Below are positions 7,491-13,619 of a DNA stretch of 13,619 nucleotides, one piece after another (position 1 is the first letter of the stretch; the number at the start of each line of letters is the position of its first letter). The notes beneath the pieces are model-generated. The model saw only the letters and a list, made by a program, of their open reading frames with translations. It had not been told where the DNA came from and did not search any database. A program made the translations under genes and the position numbers. Location: contig CBFICO010000066.1 in the NCBI GenBank assembly GCA_965661115.1, positions 1 to 13,619 on the forward strand, written 5' to 3'. This stretch comes from UBA6770 sp965661115. Its GTDB lineage: Bacteria > Bacteroidota > Bacteroidia > Flavobacteriales_G > Salibacteraceae.

Positions 7491-7906
7491 ATTCTTTGTT
7501 TTTGCTCTAGATAAGATTGCAATATTAAAGTTGCACTTACCTCGTCCAATAATTCTTTTTTTCTCCTTTCCGACTTTTTCACGCCGGTTCTTATCAAGCT
7601 GTCCATGGCTAACGAACTCGTAAAGCGCTCATCTACTCGTTTTACCTCAATGTTAGGTAAGTAATTTTTGAGTTTATCAATAAAAGATTGAATATCGCGC
7701 TCTACTTCGTTTAAGCTGTTGTTTAAGCCCCTCGATTCTCCCACAACAACTGTAGAAACTTTTTCGGAAAGGGTGTACTTTTTTATAAAATCATGAACCG
7801 AATTGGTGTCAACTGTGGTTAATCCGCTAGCAATCATCTGGAGTGGATCGGTAACTGCTATACCCACCCTTTTCTTACCAAAATCTATTGCCATTATCCT
7901 GTCCAT
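7487..7906 (-). CDS. ruvX: RuvX/YqgF-family RNase H-fold nuclease
   Basis: A 139-residue RNase H-fold protein of the YqgF/RuvX family, implicated in 16S rRNA 5' end maturation and reported as a Holliday-junction resolvase in some bacteria. The start MDRIMAIDFGKKRVGIAVTD matches the family start pattern, supporting the first ATG (7904-7906) rather than the internal one. Likely catalytic acids are D8 in AIDFG, E93 in VDERFTS and D121 in LLDEVSATLILQSYLE. GESRGLNN (57-63) matches the expected GEP-x-x-x-NN region. First gene of the ruvX-def-lipoprotein unit, divergent from dapD, with a -7 motif 11 bases upstream. Confidence 0.93.
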   Translation of the reverse strand: MDRIMAIDFGKKRVGIAVTDPLQMIASGLTTVDTNSVHDFIKKYTLSEKVSTVVVGESRGLNNSLNEVERDIQSFIDKLKNYLPNIEVKRVDERFTSSLAMDSLIRTGVKKSERRKKELLDEVSATLILQSYLEQKQRI

Positions 7907-7917
7907 AATTCCGTGTG

Positions 7918-7925
7918 CAAAGATA
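7918..7925 (-). promoter_or_regulatory. Predicted -7 promoter element of the ruvX-def unit
   Basis: The minus strand reads TATCTTTG, a full TAnnTTTG match, ending 11 bases before the ruvX ATG. The expected -33 position shows no clear TTTG. The implied 5' leader is only a few bases long. Confidence 0.55.
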
Positions 7926-7946
7926 GGAAGTAAACTCGGCTAAGGG

Positions 7947-7977
7947 ATTGGATAATCTCGGTCAAAACCTACTTTTG
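7947..7977 (+). promoter_or_regulatory. Predicted promoter of the dapD unit (-33 and -7 elements)
   Basis: TACTTTTG at 7970-7977 matches the -7 consensus TAnnTTTG; ATTG at 7947-7950 is a one-mismatch -33 TTTG with a 19-base spacer, the usual spacing. The -7 element ends 16 bases before the dapD ATG. This is the best-formed promoter in the window and is back to back with that of ruvX. Confidence 0.65.
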
Positions 7978-7993
7978 CGAAAATTTAAGTACT

Positions 7994-8803
7994 ATGCGAG
8001 AAAAGATTGAAGCGACTTGGGAAAACAGAGCATTATTACAAGAAGAAGAATATCAAGGTTATATTCGTTCAATAATTGAACAAATTGATAATGGTTCACT
8101 CAGGGTAGCTGAGCCAAAAGCCGACGGTTCGTGGCAGGTAAACGAGTGGGTAAAAAAGGCTGTTGTGATGTATTTCCCGATTCAGAAGATGGAAACCATT
8201 GAGGTAGGTCCATTTGAGTTTCACGATAAAATCGCATTAAAAACCAACTACAAAGAAAAGGGTGTTCGTGTTGTACCACATGCAATTGCTAGATATGGAT
8301 CGCACGTAGCAAAGGATGTTATCATGATGCCATCTTATGTAAACATTGGCGCCTATGTAGACTCTGGTACTATGGTAGATACCTGGGCTACTGTTGGTTC
8401 TTGCGCTCAAATCGGTAAAAATGTTCACCTAAGCGGCGGTGTTGGAATTGGTGGTGTTCTTGAACCATTACAAGCCGCTCCTGTTATTATTGAAGACAAT
8501 GCATTTATAGGTTCACGATGTATTGTGGTAGAAGGTGTTCGTGTAGAAAAAGAAGCTGTGCTTGGAGCAAATGTTGTTCTAACAGCAAGTACCAAAATAA
8601 TTGATGTAAGTGGAAATGAGCCCGTTGAGTACAAAGGTCGTGTACCTTCCGGTTCTGTAGTAATTCCGGGTACTATGCCTAAGCAATTTGCAGCTGGAGA
8701 ATATCAAGTTCCATGTGCTTTAATTATTGGAAAACGTAAGGAAAGCACAGACAAAAAGACTTCGCTAAACAACGCGTTAAGAGAATACGACGTAGCGGTA
8801 TAA
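7994..8803 (+). CDS. dapD: Tetrahydrodipicolinate N-succinyltransferase
   Basis: Cytoplasmic enzyme of the succinylase branch of lysine and diaminopimelate synthesis; it transfers succinyl from succinyl-CoA to tetrahydrodipicolinate. The 269-residue length is normal. After a helical N-terminal domain (about 1-95), the left-handed parallel beta-helix follows with hexapeptide repeats from about 100 to 225. The signature VDTWATVGSCAQIGKNVHLS (128-147) and GGVGIGGVLEPLQ (148-160) are nearly identical to the well-known enterobacterial enzyme, and VVEGVRVE (178-185) contains the conserved glutamate region. The C-terminal AGEYQVPCALIIGKR is the usual CoA-binding tail. It heads a plus-strand unit; its TAA is immediately followed by the ATG of the next gene. 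No other dap gene is present. Confidence 0.97.
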   Translation: MREKIEATWENRALLQEEEYQGYIRSIIEQIDNGSLRVAEPKADGSWQVNEWVKKAVVMYFPIQKMETIEVGPFEFHDKIALKTNYKEKGVRVVPHAIARYGSHVAKDVIMMPSYVNIGAYVDSGTMVDTWATVGSCAQIGKNVHLSGGVGIGGVLEPLQAAPVIIEDNAFIGSRCIVVEGVRVEKEAVLGANVVLTASTKIIDVSGNEPVEYKGRVPSGSVVIPGTMPKQFAAGEYQVPCALIIGKRKESTDKKTSLNNALREYDVAV

Positions 8804-9910
8804 ATGAATATAGGATTTGACGCAAAAAGAGCGTTTCATAACGCAAGTGGCCTGGGAAACTACAGCAGATTTCTAATAAGGATTCTAGCTGAACATTTCC
8901 CTGAACACAATTATTTGCTGTTCAACCCTAAAGAAAATAACCGCTGGAATATTGCAGCCCACTCATCGGTGCAAGAAATAAATCCTACTAAAAAAACAAT
9001 TGGAAGTTTATGGCGCTCGTTTTATGGAAATAAAAAAGTAGATCAGCACAACTTGCAGGTATATCATGGTTTAAGTAATGAATTGCCTTTTGGCATTGGA
9101 AAAAGCAAAGCCAAAAAAGTAGTTACTATACACGATGTGATTTTTAAACGCTATCCACAATTTTACAATTCGGCAGACAGACTTATTTACGACAAAAAAT
9201 ACCAGCATGCCTTATCGGCTGCAGATACCATTGTTGCTATAAGCGAAACTACCAAGGAGGATATCGTTGCGTTTTACAACGTGTCACCTGATAAAATAAA
9301 AGTGGTGTACCAAGGATGCGATCCATTGTTTTATCTTAAACAAACAGAAAAAGAGTTTGAAGCTATTAAAGTAAAGTTCCATTTGCCTGAAAATTTTATT
9401 GTTTGCGTTGGAACTGTTGAGGATAGAAAAAATGGAATGCAAATTCTAAACGCTCTTGAAAAAATTAACTCGGACATTCCCATTGTTTTTATTGGAAAAG
9501 CTAACAAATACAAACAGCTATTGGACAAAAAAATAGCCCAATCGGATAGATTAAAAAAGAACGTGCTTTTTATTGAAGGAGCTAGCAATGAAGAAGTTGC
9601 AGCGTTGTATCAAATGGCTAAGTTTAGCGTTTATCCTAGTGTATTTGAAGGATTTGGTATTCCAGTCCTGGAGAGTATAGCATCAGGCACACCGGTAATC
9701 ACCAATGAAAATGGTTGTTTTAAAGAGGCAGGTGGAAAAGCTGCATGTTACGTAGATACAAAAAACGCCAACGAGTTAGCAAGGGCAATTAATAATCTCT
9801 GGTTAAACGATGATCAGCTACAAGATTTAAAATCAAGATCGACTGAACATCTGGCTAATTTCAACGAAGAATATTTAGCAGCTCAAATCATGGATATTTA
9901 CACTATTTAG
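8804..9910 (+). CDS. Glycosyltransferase family 4 (GT-B)
   Basis: A 368-residue GT-B glycosyltransferase of CAZy-type family GT4; the sugar donor and acceptor cannot be read from sequence. The N-terminal half shows the acceptor domain with GLGNYSRFLIRIL (16-28), VYHGL (86-90) and VVTIHDVIFKRYP (106-118). A domain boundary near 196-210 contains VCVGTVEDRKN, the GT4 R-K donor site. FEGFGIPVLE at 281-290 is the E-x7-E donor-binding motif (E282, E290), followed by ASGTPVITN. No membrane segment or signal peptide is seen, so it should act on the cytoplasmic face, on polysaccharide or another glycoconjugate. ATG follows the dapD stop with no gap. No partner polymerase, flippase or sugar-nucleotide genes are in the window, which makes its place in this unit odd. 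Confidence 0.92.
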   Translation: MNIGFDAKRAFHNASGLGNYSRFLIRILAEHFPEHNYLLFNPKENNRWNIAAHSSVQEINPTKKTIGSLWRSFYGNKKVDQHNLQVYHGLSNELPFGIGKSKAKKVVTIHDVIFKRYPQFYNSADRLIYDKKYQHALSAADTIVAISETTKEDIVAFYNVSPDKIKVVYQGCDPLFYLKQTEKEFEAIKVKFHLPENFIVCVGTVEDRKNGMQILNALEKINSDIPIVFIGKANKYKQLLDKKIAQSDRLKKNVLFIEGASNEEVAALYQMAKFSVYPSVFEGFGIPVLESIASGTPVITNENGCFKEAGGKAACYVDTKNANELARAINNLWLNDDQLQDLKSRSTEHLANFNEEYLAAQIMDIYTI

Positions 9911-10453
9911 TTGGATTTTAAACCTGAAATACAAAAGGCGATAGAATTGTTGCGCGGTGGTGAGTTCATTTCTATCCCTACAAACACAATACGCTGTATT
10001 TGCTGTGATGCAACCAATTCAGAAGCAGTAAACAGATTGATAGATTCAATGCAGACCAACAAAAAAACAGAATTAGATTTCTATGAATGTTTGATAGCTA
10101 ACGACCAAAATCTAAATCGTTTTGTTAAAGAAATTCCTGCAATAGCTTGGGACTTAATCGATGTAGCCGAAAAACCAATAAGTATAGTCTTGCAAAATGC
10201 TCATCGAATTGCTCCAGCAGCTTTAAAAGTTGAGAATTCGGTTGCTTTTAGAATGATAAAAGAAGGCAACTTACATAGATTGTTATATCAGTTTGCAAAG
10301 CCAGTTTTGGCAATAGATGTAGCATTGATTGACTCAGCGAATTTGGAAGTTGCAAATACCATAAATGATACTGACTTTTGCCGCGGCTCGGGTAGAGCAC
10401 CAGAACGTATTAAAATTGACTTAAATGGTCAAGTAAAAATATTGAACAGCTAA
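9911..10453 (+). CDS. Degenerate TsaC/Sua5/YrdC-like protein, probable pseudoenzyme
   Basis: A 180-residue protein whose framework matches the flavobacterial TsaC (threonylcarbamoyl-AMP synthase) family: the N-terminal helix and strand (IQKAIELLRGGEFISIPT), CDATNSEAV (32-40), IPAIAWDLIDVAEKPISIVL (75-94), APAAL and NSVAFRM, QFAKPV and a C-terminal IDLNGQVKI. But the key positions differ. The usual P-T-D-T-V-(W/Y)-G-(I/L)-G stretch reads P-T-N-T-I-R-C-I-C at 23-31. The usual K-x-R loop is SMQTNKKTELD, and the S-T-S-A-N motif is AIDVA at 134-138. These residues normally bind ATP, threonine and bicarbonate, so normal catalysis looks unlikely. The frame is open throughout, so the protein is probably maintained. 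The start is a TTG right after the GT stop; no ATG fits the N terminus. Between the GT and cca, with zero-gap junctions. It could instead have a new function. Confidence 0.78.
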   Translation: MDFKPEIQKAIELLRGGEFISIPTNTIRCICCDATNSEAVNRLIDSMQTNKKTELDFYECLIANDQNLNRFVKEIPAIAWDLIDVAEKPISIVLQNAHRIAPAALKVENSVAFRMIKEGNLHRLLYQFAKPVLAIDVALIDSANLEVANTINDTDFCRGSGRAPERIKIDLNGQVKILNS

Positions 10454-11857
10454 ATGAATCTAGCGCATAAACTTACGCACCCCGTTTTTAAAACTATTAC
10501 CGAAGTAGCCGATACTAATGGGTTTAACGCATTTGTAATTGGAGGCTTTGTGCGCGATTTGTTGCTAAAAAGACCCAACAAAGACATTGATATAGTTGTT
10601 GAAGGCAACGGAATTGAGTTTGCCAAGTTGGTAGCAAAAAAGCTGGATGCCGTTAAAGGTTTATCGGTATTTAAAAACTTTGGTACGGCCATGATAAAGC
10701 TCAAAGACTACGAGCTTGAATTTGTTGGAGCCAGAAAAGAATCGTACAGAAGAAATAGCCGCAAACCAATTGTAGAAAACGGCACAATTAGCGAGGATCA
10801 AGAGCGGAGAGACTTTACCATAAATGCTATGAGCATAAGTTTAAATGCTGCTGATTTTGGAGAGTTGATTGACCCATTTGACGGACAAAAAGATCTAGAA
10901 AAAGGAATTATTCGAACACCACTTGCACCTGACCAAACTTATTCGGATGACCCACTACGCATGCTAAGAGCTATTCGTTTTGCAAGTCAGTTGCATTTTA
11001 AAGTAGAAGACACATCATTTGAGTCCATTAAAAGAAACACTAATCGTCTTGAAATAATTTCTGCCGAGCGAATTGCAACCGAACTCAATAAAATTATTGA
11101 ATCACCCCAACCATCTGTGGGTTTAGAGTTACTCTTTTTGAGTGGTATTATGAAATACATTTTGCCAGAAGTAGATGCTTTGCAAGGTGTTGAAGAAATT
11201 GATGGCCAAACCCATAAAGACAATTTTTACCACACCATAGAAGTGGTAGACAACCTAGCAGAAACTAGCAACGATTTGTGGTTGCGCTGGGCGGCTTTGC
11301 TTCACGATATTGGTAAACCTCCCACCAAAAGATTCGACCAGGAAATTGGCTGGACTTTTCACGGGCACGAAATGAAGGGTTCTAAAATGGTACCCAAGAT
11401 TTTTAAACGCCTTAAGCTTCCTATGAACGAAAAAATGAAGTACGTTAAGGAAATGGTGTACTTAAGTAGTCGGCCAGCTGCTCTTACGAAAGATGACGTT
11501 TCAGACAGCGCTGTGCGGCGCTTGCTACACGACGCAAGCAATTACATTGACGATTTGATGTTGTTAGTAGAAGCCGACATTACCTCTAAAAATAAAGAAC
11601 GCGTTCGCCGATACAAAAACAACTTTAAAAAGGTTAGAAAAAAGCTAAAGGAAATTGAAGAAAAAGACCAAATCAGAAATTTTCAACCACCGGTAACCGG
11701 AGAGGAAATCATGAAAGCCTTTAACTTAAAACCCTGTAGAGAAATTGGCGTTTTAAAAGCGGCTATTAAAGAAGCCATTCTAGAAGGGGAAATTCCTAAT
11801 GATAAGGCTGCTGCCCGCTCTTTTATGGTAAATAAAGGGAAGGAAATGGGGTTGTAA
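10454..11857 (+). CDS. cca: CCA tRNA nucleotidyltransferase with HD domain
   Basis: Cytoplasmic class II nucleotidyltransferase that adds or repairs the CCA end of tRNAs, with a C-terminal HD phosphohydrolase domain. The catalytic head has FVIGGFVRDLLLKRP (27-41) and DIDIVVEG with metal-binding D44 and D46. QERRDFTINAMSISL (116-130) is the nucleotide-recognition motif and DPLRMLRAIRFASQLHF (166-182) follows. The HD domain includes THKDNFYHTIEVVDNL (253-268) and the H284-D285 pair in LLHDIGKPPTK; an arginine-rich tail (about 390-420) fits tRNA binding. The 467-residue length is normal for this Bacteroidota form. ATG follows the upstream TAA with no gap, so it is coupled to the TsaC-like gene. 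It converges on the DUF1853 gene with 2 bases between stops; I saw no terminator there. Confidence 0.95.
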   Translation: MNLAHKLTHPVFKTITEVADTNGFNAFVIGGFVRDLLLKRPNKDIDIVVEGNGIEFAKLVAKKLDAVKGLSVFKNFGTAMIKLKDYELEFVGARKESYRRNSRKPIVENGTISEDQERRDFTINAMSISLNAADFGELIDPFDGQKDLEKGIIRTPLAPDQTYSDDPLRMLRAIRFASQLHFKVEDTSFESIKRNTNRLEIISAERIATELNKIIESPQPSVGLELLFLSGIMKYILPEVDALQGVEEIDGQTHKDNFYHTIEVVDNLAETSNDLWLRWAALLHDIGKPPTKRFDQEIGWTFHGHEMKGSKMVPKIFKRLKLPMNEKMKYVKEMVYLSSRPAALTKDDVSDSAVRRLLHDASNYIDDLMLLVEADITSKNKERVRRYKNNFKKVRKKLKEIEEKDQIRNFQPPVTGEEIMKAFNLKPCREIGVLKAAIKEAILEGEIPNDKAAARSFMVNKGKEMGL

Positions 11858-11859
11858 AA

Positions 11860-12705
11860 TCAGCTATCAAACCACGCATCAGGTATCACCCAAAACCTTT
11901 TCTGCTCAACTATCACTTCTTCTTCAACAGATACCTCAGCTAACATTATTGGCATTTCTTTTTTGAGCAGATCGTTTACTTCCGCATTGGTTTTTACAGC
12001 TGTAAGTTGGTAGCTATGCAACGAAAATAGAAATGGCTTTTGAAGCACAACAAACTTCGATTCTGGTGTTTTGTGCCATTCAGGGCTATACATCCAAATG
12101 CCTTTAAAATGGAAATCATTCAATTGGTTATTTGAAAAAGTACCTAAAGATTGTTGATAGAAAACCATTCCTTTAAGTAGTCCTTTTACGGTTGGTTTAG
12201 TGATGTGAAGCTCTTGTAACGTCTCAATTCCTTGTGGTGTTTTGGATAATTGCAGCTGTTTATCTCGCATTTTAGCTAGCTTGACCGCAAACACATCTTT
12301 TAGTTGTGTTCCGCAGCAGCCTTCCAATCCCTGCTGGGGTGTATGACATAGGTAAAACTTACAGCTTACTTCCCAATGCTCAAAGTGATTGCTTTTCTCG
12401 TTTTCAATCAGCATATCGAACTCGCCCAAGGTTTGTTTGTTCTCTTCAACTTGCACATTTGCTGCCTTTAAGGTATATGCACCACTAACTTCTATGTATC
12501 GCTTAATCAGTGCCTCAAAATAGTATCCGAGTTTTGAAGAGGGTAATTCTAAGCCACCTAATTGCTTTAGTCTGTTAAGTTGTTTTGGTGTGAGTGGTTG
12601 TAGTTGAACTTCGTTTAAAACCTCAGCGTTTAAAAGGCTTGGATTGAAGACAACCCAATTAAGGTCGGCAATAATTTGATGTGAGGGTACTGAAAAACTA
12701 GGCAT
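11860..12705 (-). CDS. DUF1853-family protein (possible PD-(D/E)XK-like nuclease)
   Basis: A 281-residue soluble protein matching the DUF1853 pattern: LGYYFEALIKRYIEV (59-73), TLGEFDMLIEN (92-102), HWEVSCKFYL (110-119), and a later KLAKMRDKQLQL. No experimental function is known to me. The spacing of E64, D97, E112 and K116 resembles the PD-(D/E)XK nuclease arrangement, an acidic residue plus E and K on adjacent strands, but the exact E-x-K spacing is atypical (E-x3-K). Nuclease activity is therefore an inference. No signal peptide or membrane segment. The ATG at 12703-12705 starts MPSFSVP, directly ahead of the family's first conserved block. No -7 promoter motif precedes it; a palindromic repeat-like element lies just upstream. 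It is convergent with cca, and no obvious partner is adjacent. Confidence 0.85.
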   Translation of the reverse strand: MPSFSVPSHQIIADLNWVVFNPSLLNAEVLNEVQLQPLTPKQLNRLKQLGGLELPSSKLGYYFEALIKRYIEVSGAYTLKAANVQVEENKQTLGEFDMLIENEKSNHFEHWEVSCKFYLCHTPQQGLEGCCGTQLKDVFAVKLAKMRDKQLQLSKTPQGIETLQELHITKPTVKGLLKGMVFYQQSLGTFSNNQLNDFHFKGIWMYSPEWHKTPESKFVVLQKPFLFSLHSYQLTAVKTNAEVNDLLKKEMPIMLAEVSVEEEVIVEQKRFWVIPDAWFDS

Positions 12706-12711
12706 GATTAC

Positions 12712-12756
12712 CGTGTTGAGATTCCCGACTCGCCTGATGGGCTCTCGGAAATGACG
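12712..12756. repeat. Palindromic intergenic repeat-like element
   Basis: The short gap between the DUF1853 gene and the DUF4249 gene holds an imperfect palindrome. Arms ATTCCCGA (12721-12728) and TCGGAAAT (12745-12752) pair in seven of eight positions; inside, GCC (12732-12734) and GGC (12740-12742) can pair around TGATG. Outermost CGT (12712-12714) and ACG (12754-12756) also complement. It is more G+C-rich than the surrounding gap. The shape and the TCATTTCCGA/ATTCCCGA ends resemble repeated short palindromes often seen between genes in bacterial genomes. No second copy is in this window, so its repeat status is unproven. It lacks a T tract and does not look like a terminator. Confidence 0.5.
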
Positions 12757-12785
12757 ACTGTATAGACTCCTGTGTTTATTAAATG

Positions 12786-13619
12786 CTATTCTTTTACGGT
12801 TTGTCCCTCCGAAACTGAGGCAGCAACAAAGAATCCCAGCGCTCCATTGTTCATGTTTGTAGCAACATTTGCTGGCGGTCCATCAAACAATCCACCACGG
12901 TAAACCGCTTTTCCAATAGCATCCAAAAACTCATAGTATGCTTTAGAAATTCCAAACATTTGAACTCGAACTGTGCTACCCGAAACAATTTCGTACGGCT
13001 CAATTCTATCAAAAATTGGCCAGCCATCGGCTGGCGAATTGCCATCTACAAATTCATCAGAGGCAAATGTCCAATCTTTATAAGTTGGTGTCATGTCCTT
13101 CTCCGCTGTATCTGGCTTTTGAACTTGATATTTCCACAAGTAATAATCTCCTAGCCCCTCTTTCTCAGTTGCAAAAAGCACCACGGTTGCATACGGTCTT
13201 AAAATACCTTCTTCAAAATCAAATTCATCGCGTTCAAACGTTGCAATGGTATCTATTGGCATTACCTCATTCATATAATCAGAGCCTTCGTAAACGGTTC
13301 CATCGTAATCTACTTTTAAGGTATAATTTGTTTCAACCGGAAATGCCATATCTGGGGTGTAATACTCACCAGGACCTTCTTCAATGCACAAATAGGTATT
13401 GGTACCGTCTGTAATTTCAACATTAGCATTTTCTATTGCGGGCACATCATCTTCTTCAAAAAAACTAGTTGTTTTTGTAAGCTTTATCAAGTGTTTTTGT
13501 TTCTTGTTGGTAATCATACCCTCAACCACAATACGCTCTTGTTCGGTTTCAACAGGAAAGTCAATATTCTCTGTGCAGCTAGTAGCCAATATAGCTCCAA
13601 TAAATGCAATAAAAATGTA
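12786..13619 (-). CDS. DUF4249-family lipoprotein (5' end outside the window)
   Basis: A Bacteroidota cell-envelope lipoprotein of the DUF4249 family, 277 residues visible; the start codon is off the right edge. Reading the frame to the edge gives YIFIAFIGAILATSC, the end of a signal peptide with a lipobox-like A-T-S-C, then TENIDFPVE as the mature start. An N-terminal Ig-like beta domain is visible around ANVEITDGTNTYLC. The family C terminus is recognisable: VQMFGISKAYYEFLDAI, then GPPANVATN followed by GALGFFVAAS. DUF4249 genes usually sit beside a TonB-dependent receptor gene, expected beyond the right edge; the partner is not seen. The internal TTG at 13587-13589 could be misread as a start, but the lipobox shows it is inside the signal peptide. 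Function unknown. Confidence 0.88.
   Translation of the reverse strand, partial: YIFIAFIGAILATSCTENIDFPVETEQERIVVEGMITNKKQKHLIKLTKTTSFFEEDDVPAIENANVEITDGTNTYLCIEEGPGEYYTPDMAFPVETNYTLKVDYDGTVYEGSDYMNEVMPIDTIATFERDEFDFEEGILRPYATVVLFATEKEGLGDYYLWKYQVQKPDTAEKDMTPTYKDWTFASDEFVDGNSPADGWPIFDRIEPYEIVSGSTVRVQMFGISKAYYEFLDAIGKAVYRGGLFDGPPANVATNMNNGALGFFVAASVSEGQTVKE

Noticed and set aside
13016..13414. Plus-strand open frame of 132 codons
   Set aside because: It overlaps the DUF4249 gene on the other strand, and its sequence shows no domain or motif.
12786..13589. DUF4249 gene starting at the TTG at 13587-13589
   Set aside because: The upstream frame is a clear hydrophobic signal peptide, with the cysteine of the lipobox a few residues later, so the real start lies beyond the window.
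1..13619. CRISPR array, tRNA, rRNA, transposon or phage genes
   Set aside because: No regular direct-repeat array, no cloverleaf-like or rRNA-like sequence, and no integrase, transposase or phage structural protein was found.

Overview
The window looks like a chromosomal segment of a Bacteroidota bacterium, most likely a flavobacterium-like marine or aquatic relative. The evidence is an AT-rich sequence, repeated copies of the Bacteroidota -7 promoter motif TAnnTTTG 11-23 bases before start codons, a DUF4249 lipoprotein, and protein sequences that read like flavobacterial RuvX, peptide deformylase, DapD and TsaC. I cannot place it to genus. Most genes are housekeeping or common envelope genes. 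I see no prophage, transposase, CRISPR array, tRNA or rRNA.

Region 1 (1-4441, all minus strand). This holds the N-terminal 290 codons of a SulP anion transporter running off the left edge, a YdjM-type membrane protein with metal-hydrolase motifs, and a PadR regulator. The regulator overlaps a membrane-protein gene that I read as broken by one frameshift and one in-frame stop. A membrane-anchored metallo-beta-lactamase-fold hydrolase of the NAPE-PLD type follows. Clear intrinsic terminators close the PadR unit and the hydrolase gene.

Region 2 (4518-7906, minus strand). This holds a Na+/phosphate symporter with a PhoU-like tail. Next to it is a tightly overlapped three-gene unit in the order ruvX, def, TPR-like lipoprotein, joined by two 4-base ATGA overlaps.

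Region 3 (7907-11857). A short divergent promoter region separates ruvX from a plus-strand unit: dapD, a GT4 glycosyltransferase, a degenerate TsaC/YrdC-like protein, and CCA tRNA nucleotidyltransferase. All three junctions in this unit have the stop codon directly followed by the next start codon. The TsaC-like protein keeps the fold-scale sequence pattern but has lost the residues expected for ATP and threonine handling, so it may be a pseudoenzyme retained beside cca.

Region 4 (11860-13619, minus strand). A DUF1853 protein with a possible PD-(D/E)XK-like residue pattern converges on cca with 2 bases between the stops. A palindromic intergenic repeat-like element and a partial DUF4249 lipoprotein running off the right edge complete the window.

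I found no convincing new multi-gene system. The most unusual items are the degenerate TsaC-like gene, the disrupted PadR-linked membrane gene, the zero-gap stop/start chain, and the palindromic element. No gene-free stretch exceeds 300 bases once the broken gene at 2108-2844 is counted.
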